Notes: a model not told the origin generated them from the letters alone. Positions 1 through 8,651 are shown, counted from the first letter of the stretch. The stretch is 64,000 nucleotides of DNA from an uncultured Bacteroidota bacterium (GCA_946414435.1 CAMKOM010000001.1:106402-170401), one strand, 5' to 3'. Translations and numbers: made by a program.

Positions 1-180
1 GTTGTTCCATTCGCGCATATCGGCAAACCCGACAGGGAAACCGTGCTTGTCCAACGCCAAGAACGCCCGCAAACGTGGCTCTATCAGCCGCGCCAAGGCG
101 TTGTTTGTGTTCCAAATTTCATCAATCGGATAGTCGTGCCTGTGGCTCCAATTGCTGTCGGTTTTGTTGCTCTTTTTCAT
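1..180 (-). CDS. hypothetical protein, N-terminal 60 residues only
   Basis: The ATG lies at 178-180 and the frame stays open to the window edge, so only the N-terminus is visible. It is basic at first (MKKSNKTDSNWSHRHD), then has a stretch containing IWNTNNALARLIEPRLRAF and GFPVGFADMREWN. A 'trp/asp ... ALA..I.PRL..F...GFP' pattern weakly recalls small phage-type proteins of unknown function, but I cannot confirm this. It has its own promoter carrying the island's inverted-repeat operator, plus a pair of TCCCTTAAGGA repeats in its leader. It therefore belongs to the same regulated island as the genes upstream of it on this strand. Function unknown. Confidence 0.6.
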   Translation of the reverse strand, partial: MKKSNKTDSNWSHRHDYPIDEIWNTNNALARLIEPRLRAFLALDKHGFPVGFADMREWNN

Positions 181-197
181 ACGCGTTTTTTGTTTTT

Positions 198-231
198 ATC
201 CTTAAGGGAAGATTAAGCAATCCTTAAGGGA
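198..231 (-). repeat. pair of 12-bp near-palindromic direct repeats
   Basis: ATCCTTAAGGGA occurs at 198-209 and again at 220-231, start points 22 bp apart, about two helical turns. Each copy contains the palindrome CCTTAAGG. They lie between the predicted promoter (242-249) and the ATG (180) of the leftmost gene. That position suits a second operator or a leader RNA element. The binding factor is unknown. Confidence 0.55.
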
Positions 232-241
232 TTTCTGCACG

Positions 242-277
242 CAATAATATGGCGCGCCACTCCCGAATAATGAAAGC
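242..277 (-). promoter_or_regulatory. promoter with WYL-type operator, copy 1
   Basis: On the minus strand a -7-like box TATTATTG (242-249, one mismatch to TAnnTTTG) lies 9 bp downstream of the 19-bp imperfect inverted repeat ACTCCCGAATAATGAAAGC (259-277, plus-strand reading). The same repeat with exactly the same 9-bp spacing occurs at three other promoters nearby (3101-3136, 4663-4698, 6396-6431). The repeat covers the expected -33 region, as a repressor site would. This promoter drives the leftmost gene. Confidence 0.65.
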
Positions 278-286
278 GGCGGACAT

Positions 287-324
287 AAAAAAAACAGCGC
301 GGACGAGTTTTCTCGGCGGCGCTG
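287..324 (-). terminator. intrinsic terminator, copy 1
   Basis: Read on the minus strand, CAGCGC (319-324) pairs with GCGCTG (295-300) and an inner CGAG pairs with CTCG. Eight U residues follow (287-294). It lies about 30 bp past the stop codon of the 241-residue gene. It closely resembles two other terminators at 3146-3182 and 4708-4744, each placed just before an operator/promoter block. Confidence 0.75.
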
Positions 325-353
325 CACTGAAGAATGATTCACGATTTTCTTAA

Positions 354-1079
354 CTATAAATCATCATCGTATAATTCGGACATTTCATCGTCATCGTAAC
401 CTTCGGGATACATCATATTCATCATTTCTGCATCAATATGTCTCTTTCCACTGAGTGGCAAATAGTGGTTTTCGCTTTCCTCGTCAATTCTCTTATTCAA
501 CATTGACAGTGCTTCCTGTTGCCATTCTTTTGTGTATTGCTTCCGCAACTTTTCGTAATCAATAACATAATGATTATTTATGTATGCATCAACACAATCG
601 TTAACAAAAGCGTAGTACGCCGAAAAATCTGTTTCGCCTTTTTTCGAAGCAAAATCGAATAATTCGGCTGCCAACCTTGCGTAATCTTCTGAACATTCCT
701 CAACGGCAACGGCACACGCGTATTTCTCCGCATAAATATCAGTTTTACCATTGGCAATCTCCCTCTTATACAAACTTGAATATCGTATTGATTTTTCTTT
801 CGTTTCTCTATCAGAAAAATAATACTCCTCCGTTATTATCTTGATATACATTTCTTTGGCTATATCATCGCTCAATAATGCCTCTGCGTGCTTTTTTAAT
901 TCTTGCATCGCAAGTTCTTTGTCGCGAGTCTGTAACTCTTTATACACCTCATAAACAATGTATTCACAGAAATCGGTTTCCTTATCCGCATAAAGGTCGG
1001 CCCAATCAAGACTATGCCCCATTTTTAGTTGGCCATCCACTATTTCCTTTGACGTTGGTAGGATTTTTTTTTCTTCCAT
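354..1079 (-). CDS. hypothetical acidic protein, 241 aa
   Basis: I do not recognise this protein. It looks largely helical, is rich in Glu, Lys and Tyr, and ends in a strongly acidic tail (GYDDDEMSELYDDDL). There is no signal peptide or membrane segment. It is the last gene of a minus-strand unit that begins at the promoter near 3101 and ends at the terminator at 287-324. It directly follows the third ~170-residue paralog (1161-1682), in the slot that UDG-fold-like proteins occupy after the other two paralogs. By position it is the third partner of that family. The acidic C-terminus could mimic nucleic acid, but that is speculation. Confidence 0.8.
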   Translation of the reverse strand: MEEKKILPTSKEIVDGQLKMGHSLDWADLYADKETDFCEYIVYEVYKELQTRDKELAMQELKKHAEALLSDDIAKEMYIKIITEEYYFSDRETKEKSIRYSSLYKREIANGKTDIYAEKYACAVAVEECSEDYARLAAELFDFASKKGETDFSAYYAFVNDCVDAYINNHYVIDYEKLRKQYTKEWQQEALSMLNKRIDEESENHYLPLSGKRHIDAEMMNMMYPEGYDDDEMSELYDDDL

Positions 1080-1160
1080 AATTGTACGATTTGAGTATTA
1101 AACTTTTCCGCGAAGGATTTTTTTGATTTTTAGAACGCATATTGGATTGATTTACAAGAT

Positions 1161-1682
1161 TTATTGTTGTGTGTTCGTTAGTTCCTCAAATCCTTCAATG
1201 AGAGCTCTGTAGCAGGAAAGTGCGCTGTCAAAATCTTTGGTACTAAACGTTTTATACATTGTGTATCTGCCATCAGTATATTCCAATACATCTTTGAATT
1301 TCGCCATAACAGCCTTCTCCATTTGCTTTTTTCTCTTGACATCACTTATTCCAACCCTAACACCGCATTCAAGTTTGCTTGCAACCTTGCCTTTGAAGAT
1401 ATTGACTTCATAATGAATATCGTTAAACACAAATTTCGCCTGTATATCACCAAATTTTGTGAACTCGAAATTCAAATTTGGGAATTGGCTCTCAATCTTT
1501 TGTTTCAGTTCGACAAGAAAACTCATAATCAGTTCACCATACTGTTTTTGCAACTGCTTTAATTCCGCTTGCTTCTTTTCAATTTCGGTAGCAATCAGCA
1601 CAGCCCGTTCTTTATCGTCTTTGCACTTGTCAAGGTTGAGATAGTCGTTAGGCAATTGATTTTGTCCGCTTATCCTATTCAT
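1161..1682 (-). CDS. island small protein, paralog C, 173 aa
   Basis: Third member of a local family of ~170-residue proteins (the others are at 2553-3065 and 4112-4627). Shared features are an N-terminal LDKCK.DKERA motif, a Glu/Lys-rich probable coiled coil (about residues 25-65), a beta-like middle, and a C-terminal FDSALSCYRALIEGFEELTNTQQ that closely matches paralog B. It is the most diverged of the three at its N-terminus. It lies downstream of the UDG-like gene, separated by a strong hairpin (1708-1738), and is followed by the acidic 241-residue protein. The family is unknown to me. The pattern of one conserved small protein with a changing partner suggests an adaptor, inhibitor or antitoxin-like role, which is inference. 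Confidence 0.8.
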   Translation of the reverse strand: MNRISGQNQLPNDYLNLDKCKDDKERAVLIATEIEKKQAELKQLQKQYGELIMSFLVELKQKIESQFPNLNFEFTKFGDIQAKFVFNDIHYEVNIFKGKVASKLECGVRVGISDVKRKKQMEKAVMAKFKDVLEYTDGRYTMYKTFSTKDFDSALSCYRALIEGFEELTNTQQ

Positions 1683-1707
1683 AAGTAAATGATTTTTAGA
1701 GTTATGG

Positions 1708-1738
1708 TTAAAGGTGCGCCATTTCGGCGCACCTTTAA
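1708..1738. promoter_or_regulatory. strong hairpin inside the island operon
   Basis: TTAAAGGTGCGCC (1708-1720) and GGCGCACCTTTAA (1726-1738) form a perfect 13-bp stem around a 5-base loop. It sits between the stop of the UDG-like gene (1743) and the start of paralog C (1682), so it would be in the minus-strand transcript. No long U-tract follows in that direction. It may be a partial terminator, an mRNA-stability element or a processing site. Confidence 0.6.
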
Positions 1739-1742
1739 ATGT

Positions 1743-2417
1743 TTATTGTAGAACTGAACGAAGGTGTTTTGCAAATAATTCTTTATTGTTGGCCCAGTGT
1801 TTTCTAGAAGATGGATGGTAACAATTAATGTGTGTTATAGTATGCGATACGCCTGGCACGTTCATATGACATACATACCAATCCGTTTCGGACAATTTAT
1901 CCTTATCAATTACGTAAGGATTTTTCTCCCTTATTTCTTCAATAATTGCAGTACCCCACGATATTACAACATCAGGTTTTAATTCTTGAAGAGTTTCAAT
2001 AAAAGCATCAAAATCTCGTTGTGACAAATACTCTTTTTTCGTTTGTGTCGTTGGTGAGAAAAATTGCAAATAATCTGTAAACGCCATTCTATCCCAAACG
2101 CCATACGATTTATCGCTGACAAATTGCTGCATAAATTCGGCGAATTTATTATATGCAGCATAACCAGTTTCCATTGCATATCGTGGTTCATCCGATATTT
2201 TCTTCCCTTGTTCAGCATATACTGAACAAGTGGTGTCAAACTTGCTTGAATCTTTTTTTACAGGATCAGTACATTCTGCAAAGAACGGGCAATTTCTTTT
2301 CCCATTTTGGCCATTCCTGTCGCAATAGAAACTCGCACCTAACACTAAAATCTTTTTGCCACAAATACCTTCATCGTACTTTGGCCCAACAAAAGGCTTG
2401 AAAAATTGTTTACCCAT
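1743..2417 (-). CDS. uracil-DNA-glycosylase-fold-like protein, 224 aa
   Basis: The layout recalls the UDG superfamily: an early strand KKILVLGAS (about residues 21-29), a middle VWDRMAFTDYLQFF, a strand PDVVISWGT (about 150-158), and a late INCYHPSSRKHW where family 4/5 glycosylases carry their HPS motif. Five cysteines fall in the first 64 residues (C19, C32, C43, C49, C64), including a CPFFAEC pair that could bind an Fe-S cluster or zinc. I cannot say it excises a base, because the canonical catalytic residues are not clearly present. It is the second gene after the operator/promoter at 3101-3136, following paralog B. A related protein lies at 3209-4039. Possible roles are DNA-base surveillance or defence, or a non-enzymatic relative. 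Confidence 0.6.
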   Translation of the reverse strand: MGKQFFKPFVGPKYDEGICGKKILVLGASFYCDRNGQNGKRNCPFFAECTDPVKKDSSKFDTTCSVYAEQGKKISDEPRYAMETGYAAYNKFAEFMQQFVSDKSYGVWDRMAFTDYLQFFSPTTQTKKEYLSQRDFDAFIETLQELKPDVVISWGTAIIEEIREKNPYVIDKDKLSETDWYVCHMNVPGVSHTITHINCYHPSSRKHWANNKELFAKHLRSVLQ

Positions 2418-2552
2418 AATTTGATTTTTTTAGTTATACAATAAATTTAAAAATCACTTCCCCAAATCTACAAAATTCCGTTATCAGTTTTTTTGTTTTA
2501 GAACACAATCCTGAAATCACCGATAACGCTGATTGAACTGATTTACATAGAT

Positions 2553-3065
2553 TTATTGTTGTGAATTTGTTAATTCCAAAAGCATTTCAACTATTTTGCA
2601 GAAACACGAAAATGCTCCATCAAAATCGTTGGCGGCAAACTCTTCAAATATGATTTCTTCATCTACCGACCTCGACTTAAAATTCCTCGATTCTAACACC
2701 TTTTTATCTATTATTCGTTTGCTTCTTTTTTTCTCTTTTTCTAATACTATTGTATAGCAACAAAGTTCGTTTCTGAAGTTATCGATACAAGTGTAATAGT
2801 GTACGCCATCAACTTCAACAGCAGTTTGTATTCTGTCGTCGAGATTAGACGTTTGCGACTCCAATTCGGGATATTTGACAGTAAACTCATTGTACCATTC
2901 GCTAACAATGCGTTCAAACACAGTTTGATACATCTCTTTAATTGGTTCCAAATCTGCTTCTCTTCGAGCAATTTCTTCTTGTAGTTTTGTTGCCCGTTCT
3001 TTGTCTGTTTTGCATTTGTCGAGTTCGAGAGCGGCGACAATGTTGTTCAAATCGTTCATAATCAT
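2553..3065 (-). CDS. island small protein, paralog B, 170 aa
   Basis: It begins MIMNDLNNIVAALELDKCK and is almost identical to paralog A (4112-4627) over its first ~60 residues, diverging after that. A charged helix (about residues 20-60) looks like a coiled coil. The C-terminal FDGAFSCFCKIVEMLLELTNSQQ resembles paralog C. It is the first gene of the unit driven by the operator-bearing promoter at 3101-3136, whose DNA is nearly the same as that before paralog A. The strong N-terminal and promoter identity points to recent duplication. No function can be assigned from sequence. Confidence 0.85.
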   Translation of the reverse strand: MIMNDLNNIVAALELDKCKTDKERATKLQEEIARREADLEPIKEMYQTVFERIVSEWYNEFTVKYPELESQTSNLDDRIQTAVEVDGVHYYTCIDNFRNELCCYTIVLEKEKKRSKRIIDKKVLESRNFKSRSVDEEIIFEEFAANDFDGAFSCFCKIVEMLLELTNSQQ

Positions 3066-3100
3066 TACTTTTTAAAAGTTCGACATCATTAATCTGACGG

Positions 3101-3136
3101 CAAATTTAGGGCACGCCACTCCCAAATAATGAGAGC
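3101..3136 (-). promoter_or_regulatory. promoter with WYL-type operator, copy 2
   Basis: Minus-strand box TAAATTTG (3101-3108) matches TAnnTTTG exactly. Nine bases upstream is the inverted repeat ACTCCCAAATAATGAGAGC (3118-3136, plus-strand reading), identical to copy 3. About 35 bp separate the box from the ATG of paralog B (3065). The repeat covers the -33 region. Confidence 0.75.
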
Positions 3137-3145
3137 GGCGAGCAT

Positions 3146-3182
3146 AAAAAAACAGCGCGGACGATTTTTATCGGGCGCGCTG
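3146..3182 (-). terminator. intrinsic terminator, copy 2
   Basis: Minus-strand stem CAGCGCG (3176-3182) with CGCGCTG (3153-3159), followed by seven U residues (3146-3152). It ends the transcript of the 276-residue UDG-like gene, whose stop is at 3209. It lies 10 bp from operator copy 2. Confidence 0.75.
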
Positions 3183-3208
3183 TGCTAGCAGAATTATGAG
3201 ACAAAAAA

Positions 3209-4039
3209 TTATTTGCGATGCGATTTTATGAAATCTGGATGTTCTTGAAGAAAGAGATAATATGTTTTTACAATGTCATTATACATTGACTTTCGTGAAT
3301 AACGTCCGTACCCTAAATGATATGCACTAATGGCTAATTTATTGTTAATCGCATCATAATGTGACACATAGCTTTCTTCATATGTCTTTTGTTCAAAATT
3401 GTATCCTGCGTTGTTTAAAAAGTTTACCATTACATCTGTATTACTGCGCCACCCACCACTACATACAATAATGTCTGCGTCTAAATTCTGGATTTGCCCT
3501 TTTAAAAATGACTGATACTCATCCATCGCCTTGTCTAACACCGAATTAGGGCATTGTGGTCCTCCTGCCTCTTTTTTGCAATTTATATGAGCAAATGGAT
3601 ATTCATCGCATATTTTAACCGCATCTTTTTCGTCAACATCTTCAAATTCAATCATTTTTTGTGGTGTAGTTGTTACTAAACCATACAATGAGTTGGCAAT
3701 ATTTTGGTTAAACCCACTTTTAACTTTAAACAACACATTGTCTTCTATGTTTGTGTTGGGTTTGTGCAAAGAGCCACCTCTACAATCCCAAAAATCATTG
3801 TGGTCTTCACCTGCATTTTGGTCTTTAGTCATATAAAGAATACGAAGCGGACATTCAGACCATAGTTGATTTTCCTTTCCACTTTTTTTGCGATACCATA
3901 TTCCATTATCGCATTGTGCAAAATCTCCTCTAAACATAATTCCATCAGGCACAAAATTTATGTCATTGCCTCTGTTTTTGTACTCTTGTTCCCACGCTTC
4001 AAGAATCTTTTGATTCTCTTTTACAAAATCTTTTTCCAT
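3209..4039 (-). CDS. second UDG-fold-like protein, 276 aa
   Basis: A helical N-terminus (about residues 1-60) precedes a domain laid out like the 224-residue protein at 1743-2417. It has a strand LRILYMTKDQNAG (about 65-77), then PFAHINCKKEAGG, then DADIIVCSGG, then AISAYHLGYGRYSRKSMYND, where the other protein has NCYHPSSRKHWANN. The conserved Tyr-His and the trailing basic/aromatic stretch suggest the same fold, but overall similarity is low. It lies 72 bp downstream of paralog A and ends at terminator copy 2, so A plus this gene form a two-gene unit. It could be a diverged DNA glycosylase or an inactive nucleic-acid sensor. Function not established. Confidence 0.55.
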   Translation of the reverse strand: MEKDFVKENQKILEAWEQEYKNRGNDINFVPDGIMFRGDFAQCDNGIWYRKKSGKENQLWSECPLRILYMTKDQNAGEDHNDFWDCRGGSLHKPNTNIEDNVLFKVKSGFNQNIANSLYGLVTTTPQKMIEFEDVDEKDAVKICDEYPFAHINCKKEAGGPQCPNSVLDKAMDEYQSFLKGQIQNLDADIIVCSGGWRSNTDVMVNFLNNAGYNFEQKTYEESYVSHYDAINNKLAISAYHLGYGRYSRKSMYNDIVKTYYLFLQEHPDFIKSHRK

Positions 4040-4111
4040 AGTAATTGACTTTTAATAATTTATAATTATACACCCATAAGATTAAACATTATTCCAATTC
4101 ATACCACACCT

Positions 4112-4627
4112 TCAACTCTGCTTTTCATCCTTTTGCAATTTCCAAAAACGCCCGACTATCTTACAGAAATACGAGAATGCGGCGTCAAAATTGTTGATTC
4201 CAAACCATTCACTTATAATGTTTTCACGTTTCCACCGATAATTTTTGGGGCATTCTATTGCCAGTTTATCGATTATGTGCCTGTCATTTTTGGGGTCTTT
4301 AAGTTTAATAATTACAAAGCAGAGAAGTTCATTTTCGACTTTACCAATAATAATAGTACAGCGTGCACTATCATAATTAACAATCGTTTGTATCCAATTG
4401 TCAAGTTTAAACGACTCTGGTACCAAATCGGGGAATTTAGTTGCGAACTCATTGTACCATTCGTCAACAATACGCCCTAACACATTCCGATACGTCTCTT
4501 TAATCGGGTTCAATTCGGCTTCTCTTCGGGTAATTTCTTCTTGAAGTATTGCCGCCCGCTCTTTGTCGGTTTGGCATTTGTCGAGTTCGAGAGCGGCGAT
4601 AATGTTGTTCAAATCGTTCATAATCAT
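4112..4627 (-). CDS. island small protein, paralog A, 171 aa
   Basis: It begins MIMNDLNNIIAALELDKCQ. Its first ~60 residues are nearly identical to paralog B, with the same charged coiled-coil-like helix. The middle differs, and the C-terminus (NNFDAAFSYFCKIVGRFWKLQ) keeps the family's F-D-x-A-F-S pattern. It is the first gene after operator/promoter copy 3 and is followed by the 276-residue UDG-like gene. No signal peptide or membrane segment is present. No known family recognised. Confidence 0.85.
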   Translation of the reverse strand: MIMNDLNNIIAALELDKCQTDKERAAILQEEITRREAELNPIKETYRNVLGRIVDEWYNEFATKFPDLVPESFKLDNWIQTIVNYDSARCTIIIGKVENELLCFVIIKLKDPKNDRHIIDKLAIECPKNYRWKRENIISEWFGINNFDAAFSYFCKIVGRFWKLQKDEKQS

Positions 4628-4662
4628 TACTTTCTATAAGTTCGACATCATTAATCTGACGG

Positions 4663-4698
4663 CAAATTTAGGGTGCGCCACTCCCAAATAATGAGAGC
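4663..4698 (-). promoter_or_regulatory. promoter with WYL-type operator, copy 3
   Basis: TAAATTTG on the minus strand (4663-4670) is followed upstream, after 9 bp, by the inverted repeat ACTCCCAAATAATGAGAGC (4680-4698, plus-strand reading). The block continues almost unchanged into terminator copy 3. It is nearly identical over about 80 bp to the block at 3090-3165. It drives paralog A. Confidence 0.75.
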
Positions 4699-4707
4699 GG
4701 CGAGCAT

Positions 4708-4744
4708 AAAAAAACAGCGCGGACGAGTTTTTTTTTGCGCGCTG
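4708..4744 (-). terminator. intrinsic terminator, copy 3
   Basis: Minus-strand stem CAGCGCG (4738-4744) with CGCGCTG (4715-4721), then seven U residues (4708-4714). It lies 116 bp past the stop of the exonuclease gene and just upstream of operator copy 3. It would insulate the island from that transcript. Confidence 0.7.
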
Positions 4745-4771
4745 CTTAAAAACCTTTAAAATCCGCAACTC

Positions 4772-4820
4772 TACTGCGAATTTTCAAGGAAAATGTGAAG
4801 TGGTACTGCGAATTTTCAAG
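4772..4820. repeat. two 17-bp direct repeats at the island edge
   Basis: TACTGCGAATTTTCAAG occurs at 4772-4788 and 4804-4820, 32 bp apart. It lies between the exonuclease stop (4860) and terminator copy 3, exactly where base composition changes from AT-rich island to GC-richer core. It could be a scar of insertion or duplication. No matching copy was noticed at the left end of the window. Confidence 0.5.
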
Positions 4821-4859
4821 CGTTTTTTGGTTTTCAAACTACCAATACCAAATTACATC

Positions 4860-5354
4860 TCACAAAATCACCTTCGCAATCGCCGCGCAAGCCTCGGCGT
4901 CGGCAAGGGCGTGGTGGTGGTTTTCGAGAATGTAGCCGCAGGCGGCCGACACGGTGTGCAACTGGTGGTCGGGCAAATCCTTGCCAAAATGCCGACGCGC
5001 GGCCACACAGGTGCAAAAGAACTGATAGTCAGGATAATCCATACAGTAGGTTTGGAACACGGCTTTCAGGCAGCGCTCGTCGAACGACTTGTTGTGCGCC
5101 ACAAGCGGCAGGCCCTTGATTTTCGGCTCAATCTGCGCCCAAACATCGGGAAAGAGCGGCGCCGAGTCGGTGTCTTTGCAGCTCAAACCGTGCACCTGCT
5201 GGCAGAACCACGCGTAATAGTTGGGCTCGGGCCGAATGAGCGAGTAGAACGAATCGACAATCTCGCCGCCGCGCACCACAACCACGCCAACACTGCAAAC
5301 GCTTGTAGGTGAGCCGTTTGCTGTCTCAAAATCGATTGCTGCAAAATCTTTCAT
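4860..5354 (-). CDS. DEDDh 3'-5' exonuclease (DnaQ-like), 164 aa
   Basis: A single exonuclease domain of the DNA polymerase III epsilon / RNase T family. Motif ExoI is AAIDFETAN (D8, E10). ExoII is LVAHNKSFDERCL with its Asp at about residue 93. ExoIII is HHALADAEACA with His and Asp about five residues apart, which is the DEDDh type. It should remove nucleotides from DNA or RNA 3' ends using two metal ions. Such stand-alone short forms occur in many Bacteroidota beside regulators or repair genes. Here it follows the WYL regulator by 73 bp on the same strand and may share its transcript. It is not part of a polymerase and has no clamp-binding tail. Confidence 0.9.
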   Translation of the reverse strand: MKDFAAIDFETANGSPTSVCSVGVVVVRGGEIVDSFYSLIRPEPNYYAWFCQQVHGLSCKDTDSAPLFPDVWAQIEPKIKGLPLVAHNKSFDERCLKAVFQTYCMDYPDYQFFCTCVAARRHFGKDLPDHQLHTVSAACGYILENHHHALADAEACAAIAKVIL

Positions 5355-5427
5355 AATTTTAGGTTTATCTATAAGGTTTATCAGTCTATAAAACGCTTGT
5401 TGATTGATTATCTGGATTTAATAAAGG

Positions 5428-6372
5428 TCAATTTTTGCCTCTTGACTTTTTGTAGGCTCGCAACGTGCGTTCGGCCTCTTTGCGGAATTCTTCGCGCAGC
5501 CATTCGGGTTCTAGCACTTCAAGGCTGGGCCCGTAGGCGCGCAATTCGCGCATAAACTCTTCGTTCACAATCAGTTTGTACTCAAATTCCGATTCCCAAT
5601 CGCCAGTCCATACTTCTTTTTGCGAGTGGTGCAGCGGTAATGTGCGCAGATATTTGGCCTGTTCTTCTTCAACCACAATTTTCACTTCCTCGATTTTGCC
5701 ACCTAATCCGCTGATACCCACAAGATTAGCAAAAATATTATTGGCTTCAAAATTGTCGGGCATAATGTAACTATCGTCGGTTTCAACTGCGCTGACAATG
5801 CGGTCGAGCCCATAAGTGCGAAGTTTGCCTATATCGTCCTTTTTGCTGTTGTCGAGCACTTTGGCAAGCAGATACCACCGTTGGCGGAACATTTTCAGGC
5901 TATATGGCTCCACCGTTGGGTAGGTGGGTTCGTTGCGCCAAAAACTTTGGTGTATCATTCTGAGTGTGTGGCGGTTGCGCATTGCCGACAGAATGGTGGT
6001 CAGGTGCGTCTGACCCGACGGCACGTCTTCGAGCAGAATCTGCTTGTCAAGAGCCTTGTTTCCTTTTATTATATCGTTGACAGCAAAGGCGTTAAGCATT
6101 TGTCGACAGAGTTTGTACTGACGATTGTCGTCGGGTTTACGAATGCAATAGCGGCCGTTGACGCACTCTATTTCGAGTCCGAAAATTTCCTCAGCCTCTC
6201 TTCGCCAGCGGTGGAATCTGCTCTCAACAATTTTGTCTTCCTTGTCATCGTTGAGTTCCCGATTATCGGCCCAGAGCGTATTAATCTCACCCCTTGTAGG
6301 GTTGAAATCGTCAATGGTGTTGACCAGCCACGCGTAGCAGCGGAACAAATGTGCATTGTTTGATTTCGCCAT
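5428..6372 (-). CDS. WYL-domain transcriptional regulator, 314 aa
   Basis: The N-terminal ~120 residues form a helical winged-helix-like region. A WYL domain follows (about residues 120-215) with the signature RQRWYLLAKV, then RTYGLDRI. A C-terminal WCX-like part ends in LEPEWLREEFRKEAERTLR. The family binds DNA through the N-terminus and senses a ligand, often nucleic acid or nucleotide, through WYL; BrxR and CapW are defence-linked relatives. I chose the ATG at 6372 (MAKSNNAHLF): the TTG 48 bp upstream would overlap the operator and promoter. Its own promoter carries the most symmetric copy of the inverted repeat shared with the island, so autoregulation plus control of the island is likely. 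Confidence 0.88.
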   Translation of the reverse strand: MAKSNNAHLFRCYAWLVNTIDDFNPTRGEINTLWADNRELNDDKEDKIVESRFHRWRREAEEIFGLEIECVNGRYCIRKPDDNRQYKLCRQMLNAFAVNDIIKGNKALDKQILLEDVPSGQTHLTTILSAMRNRHTLRMIHQSFWRNEPTYPTVEPYSLKMFRQRWYLLAKVLDNSKKDDIGKLRTYGLDRIVSAVETDDSYIMPDNFEANNIFANLVGISGLGGKIEEVKIVVEEEQAKYLRTLPLHHSQKEVWTGDWESEFEYKLIVNEEFMRELRAYGPSLEVLEPEWLREEFRKEAERTLRAYKKSRGKN

Positions 6373-6395
6373 ATCGTTTAAATTTAAAAACGATA

Positions 6396-6431
6396 CAAAA
6401 ATAGGCGTTACGACTCTCAAATAATGAGAGT
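6396..6431 (-). promoter_or_regulatory. promoter of the WYL gene with best operator, copy 4
   Basis: TATTTTTG (minus strand, 6396-6403) fits TAnnTTTG. Nine bases upstream lies ACTCTCAAATAATGAGAGT (6413-6431), whose 7-bp arms ACTCTCA and TGAGAGT match perfectly. The spacing equals that of the three island copies. The operator sits about 30 bp beyond the ligA stop codon. Confidence 0.75.
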
Positions 6432-6460
6432 GACGAATGAAATTTTTACCTTTTGGTCAA

Positions 6461-8563
<2,103 letters not shown>

Positions 8564-8651
8564 TTAATCGGTCAATCGGTGAATCGGCCAATCGAAATCT
8601 TGTCGGTTCAACGATTAGCCAGTTCACCGATTCAATAGTTCAACGTAAAAA

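Noticed and set aside
1-4744. Prophage interpretation of the island
   Set aside because: No integrase, capsid, terminase or tail gene is visible. Only the truncated leftmost gene weakly recalls a phage protein.
6373-6420. Upstream TTG start for the WYL regulator
   Set aside because: It would place the operator and -7 box inside the coding region. An ATG at 6372 gives the usual N-terminus.
242-6431. The repeated inverted-repeat sites as a CRISPR array
   Set aside because: Copies are kilobases apart, symmetric, tied to promoter boxes, and without regular spacers or cas genes.
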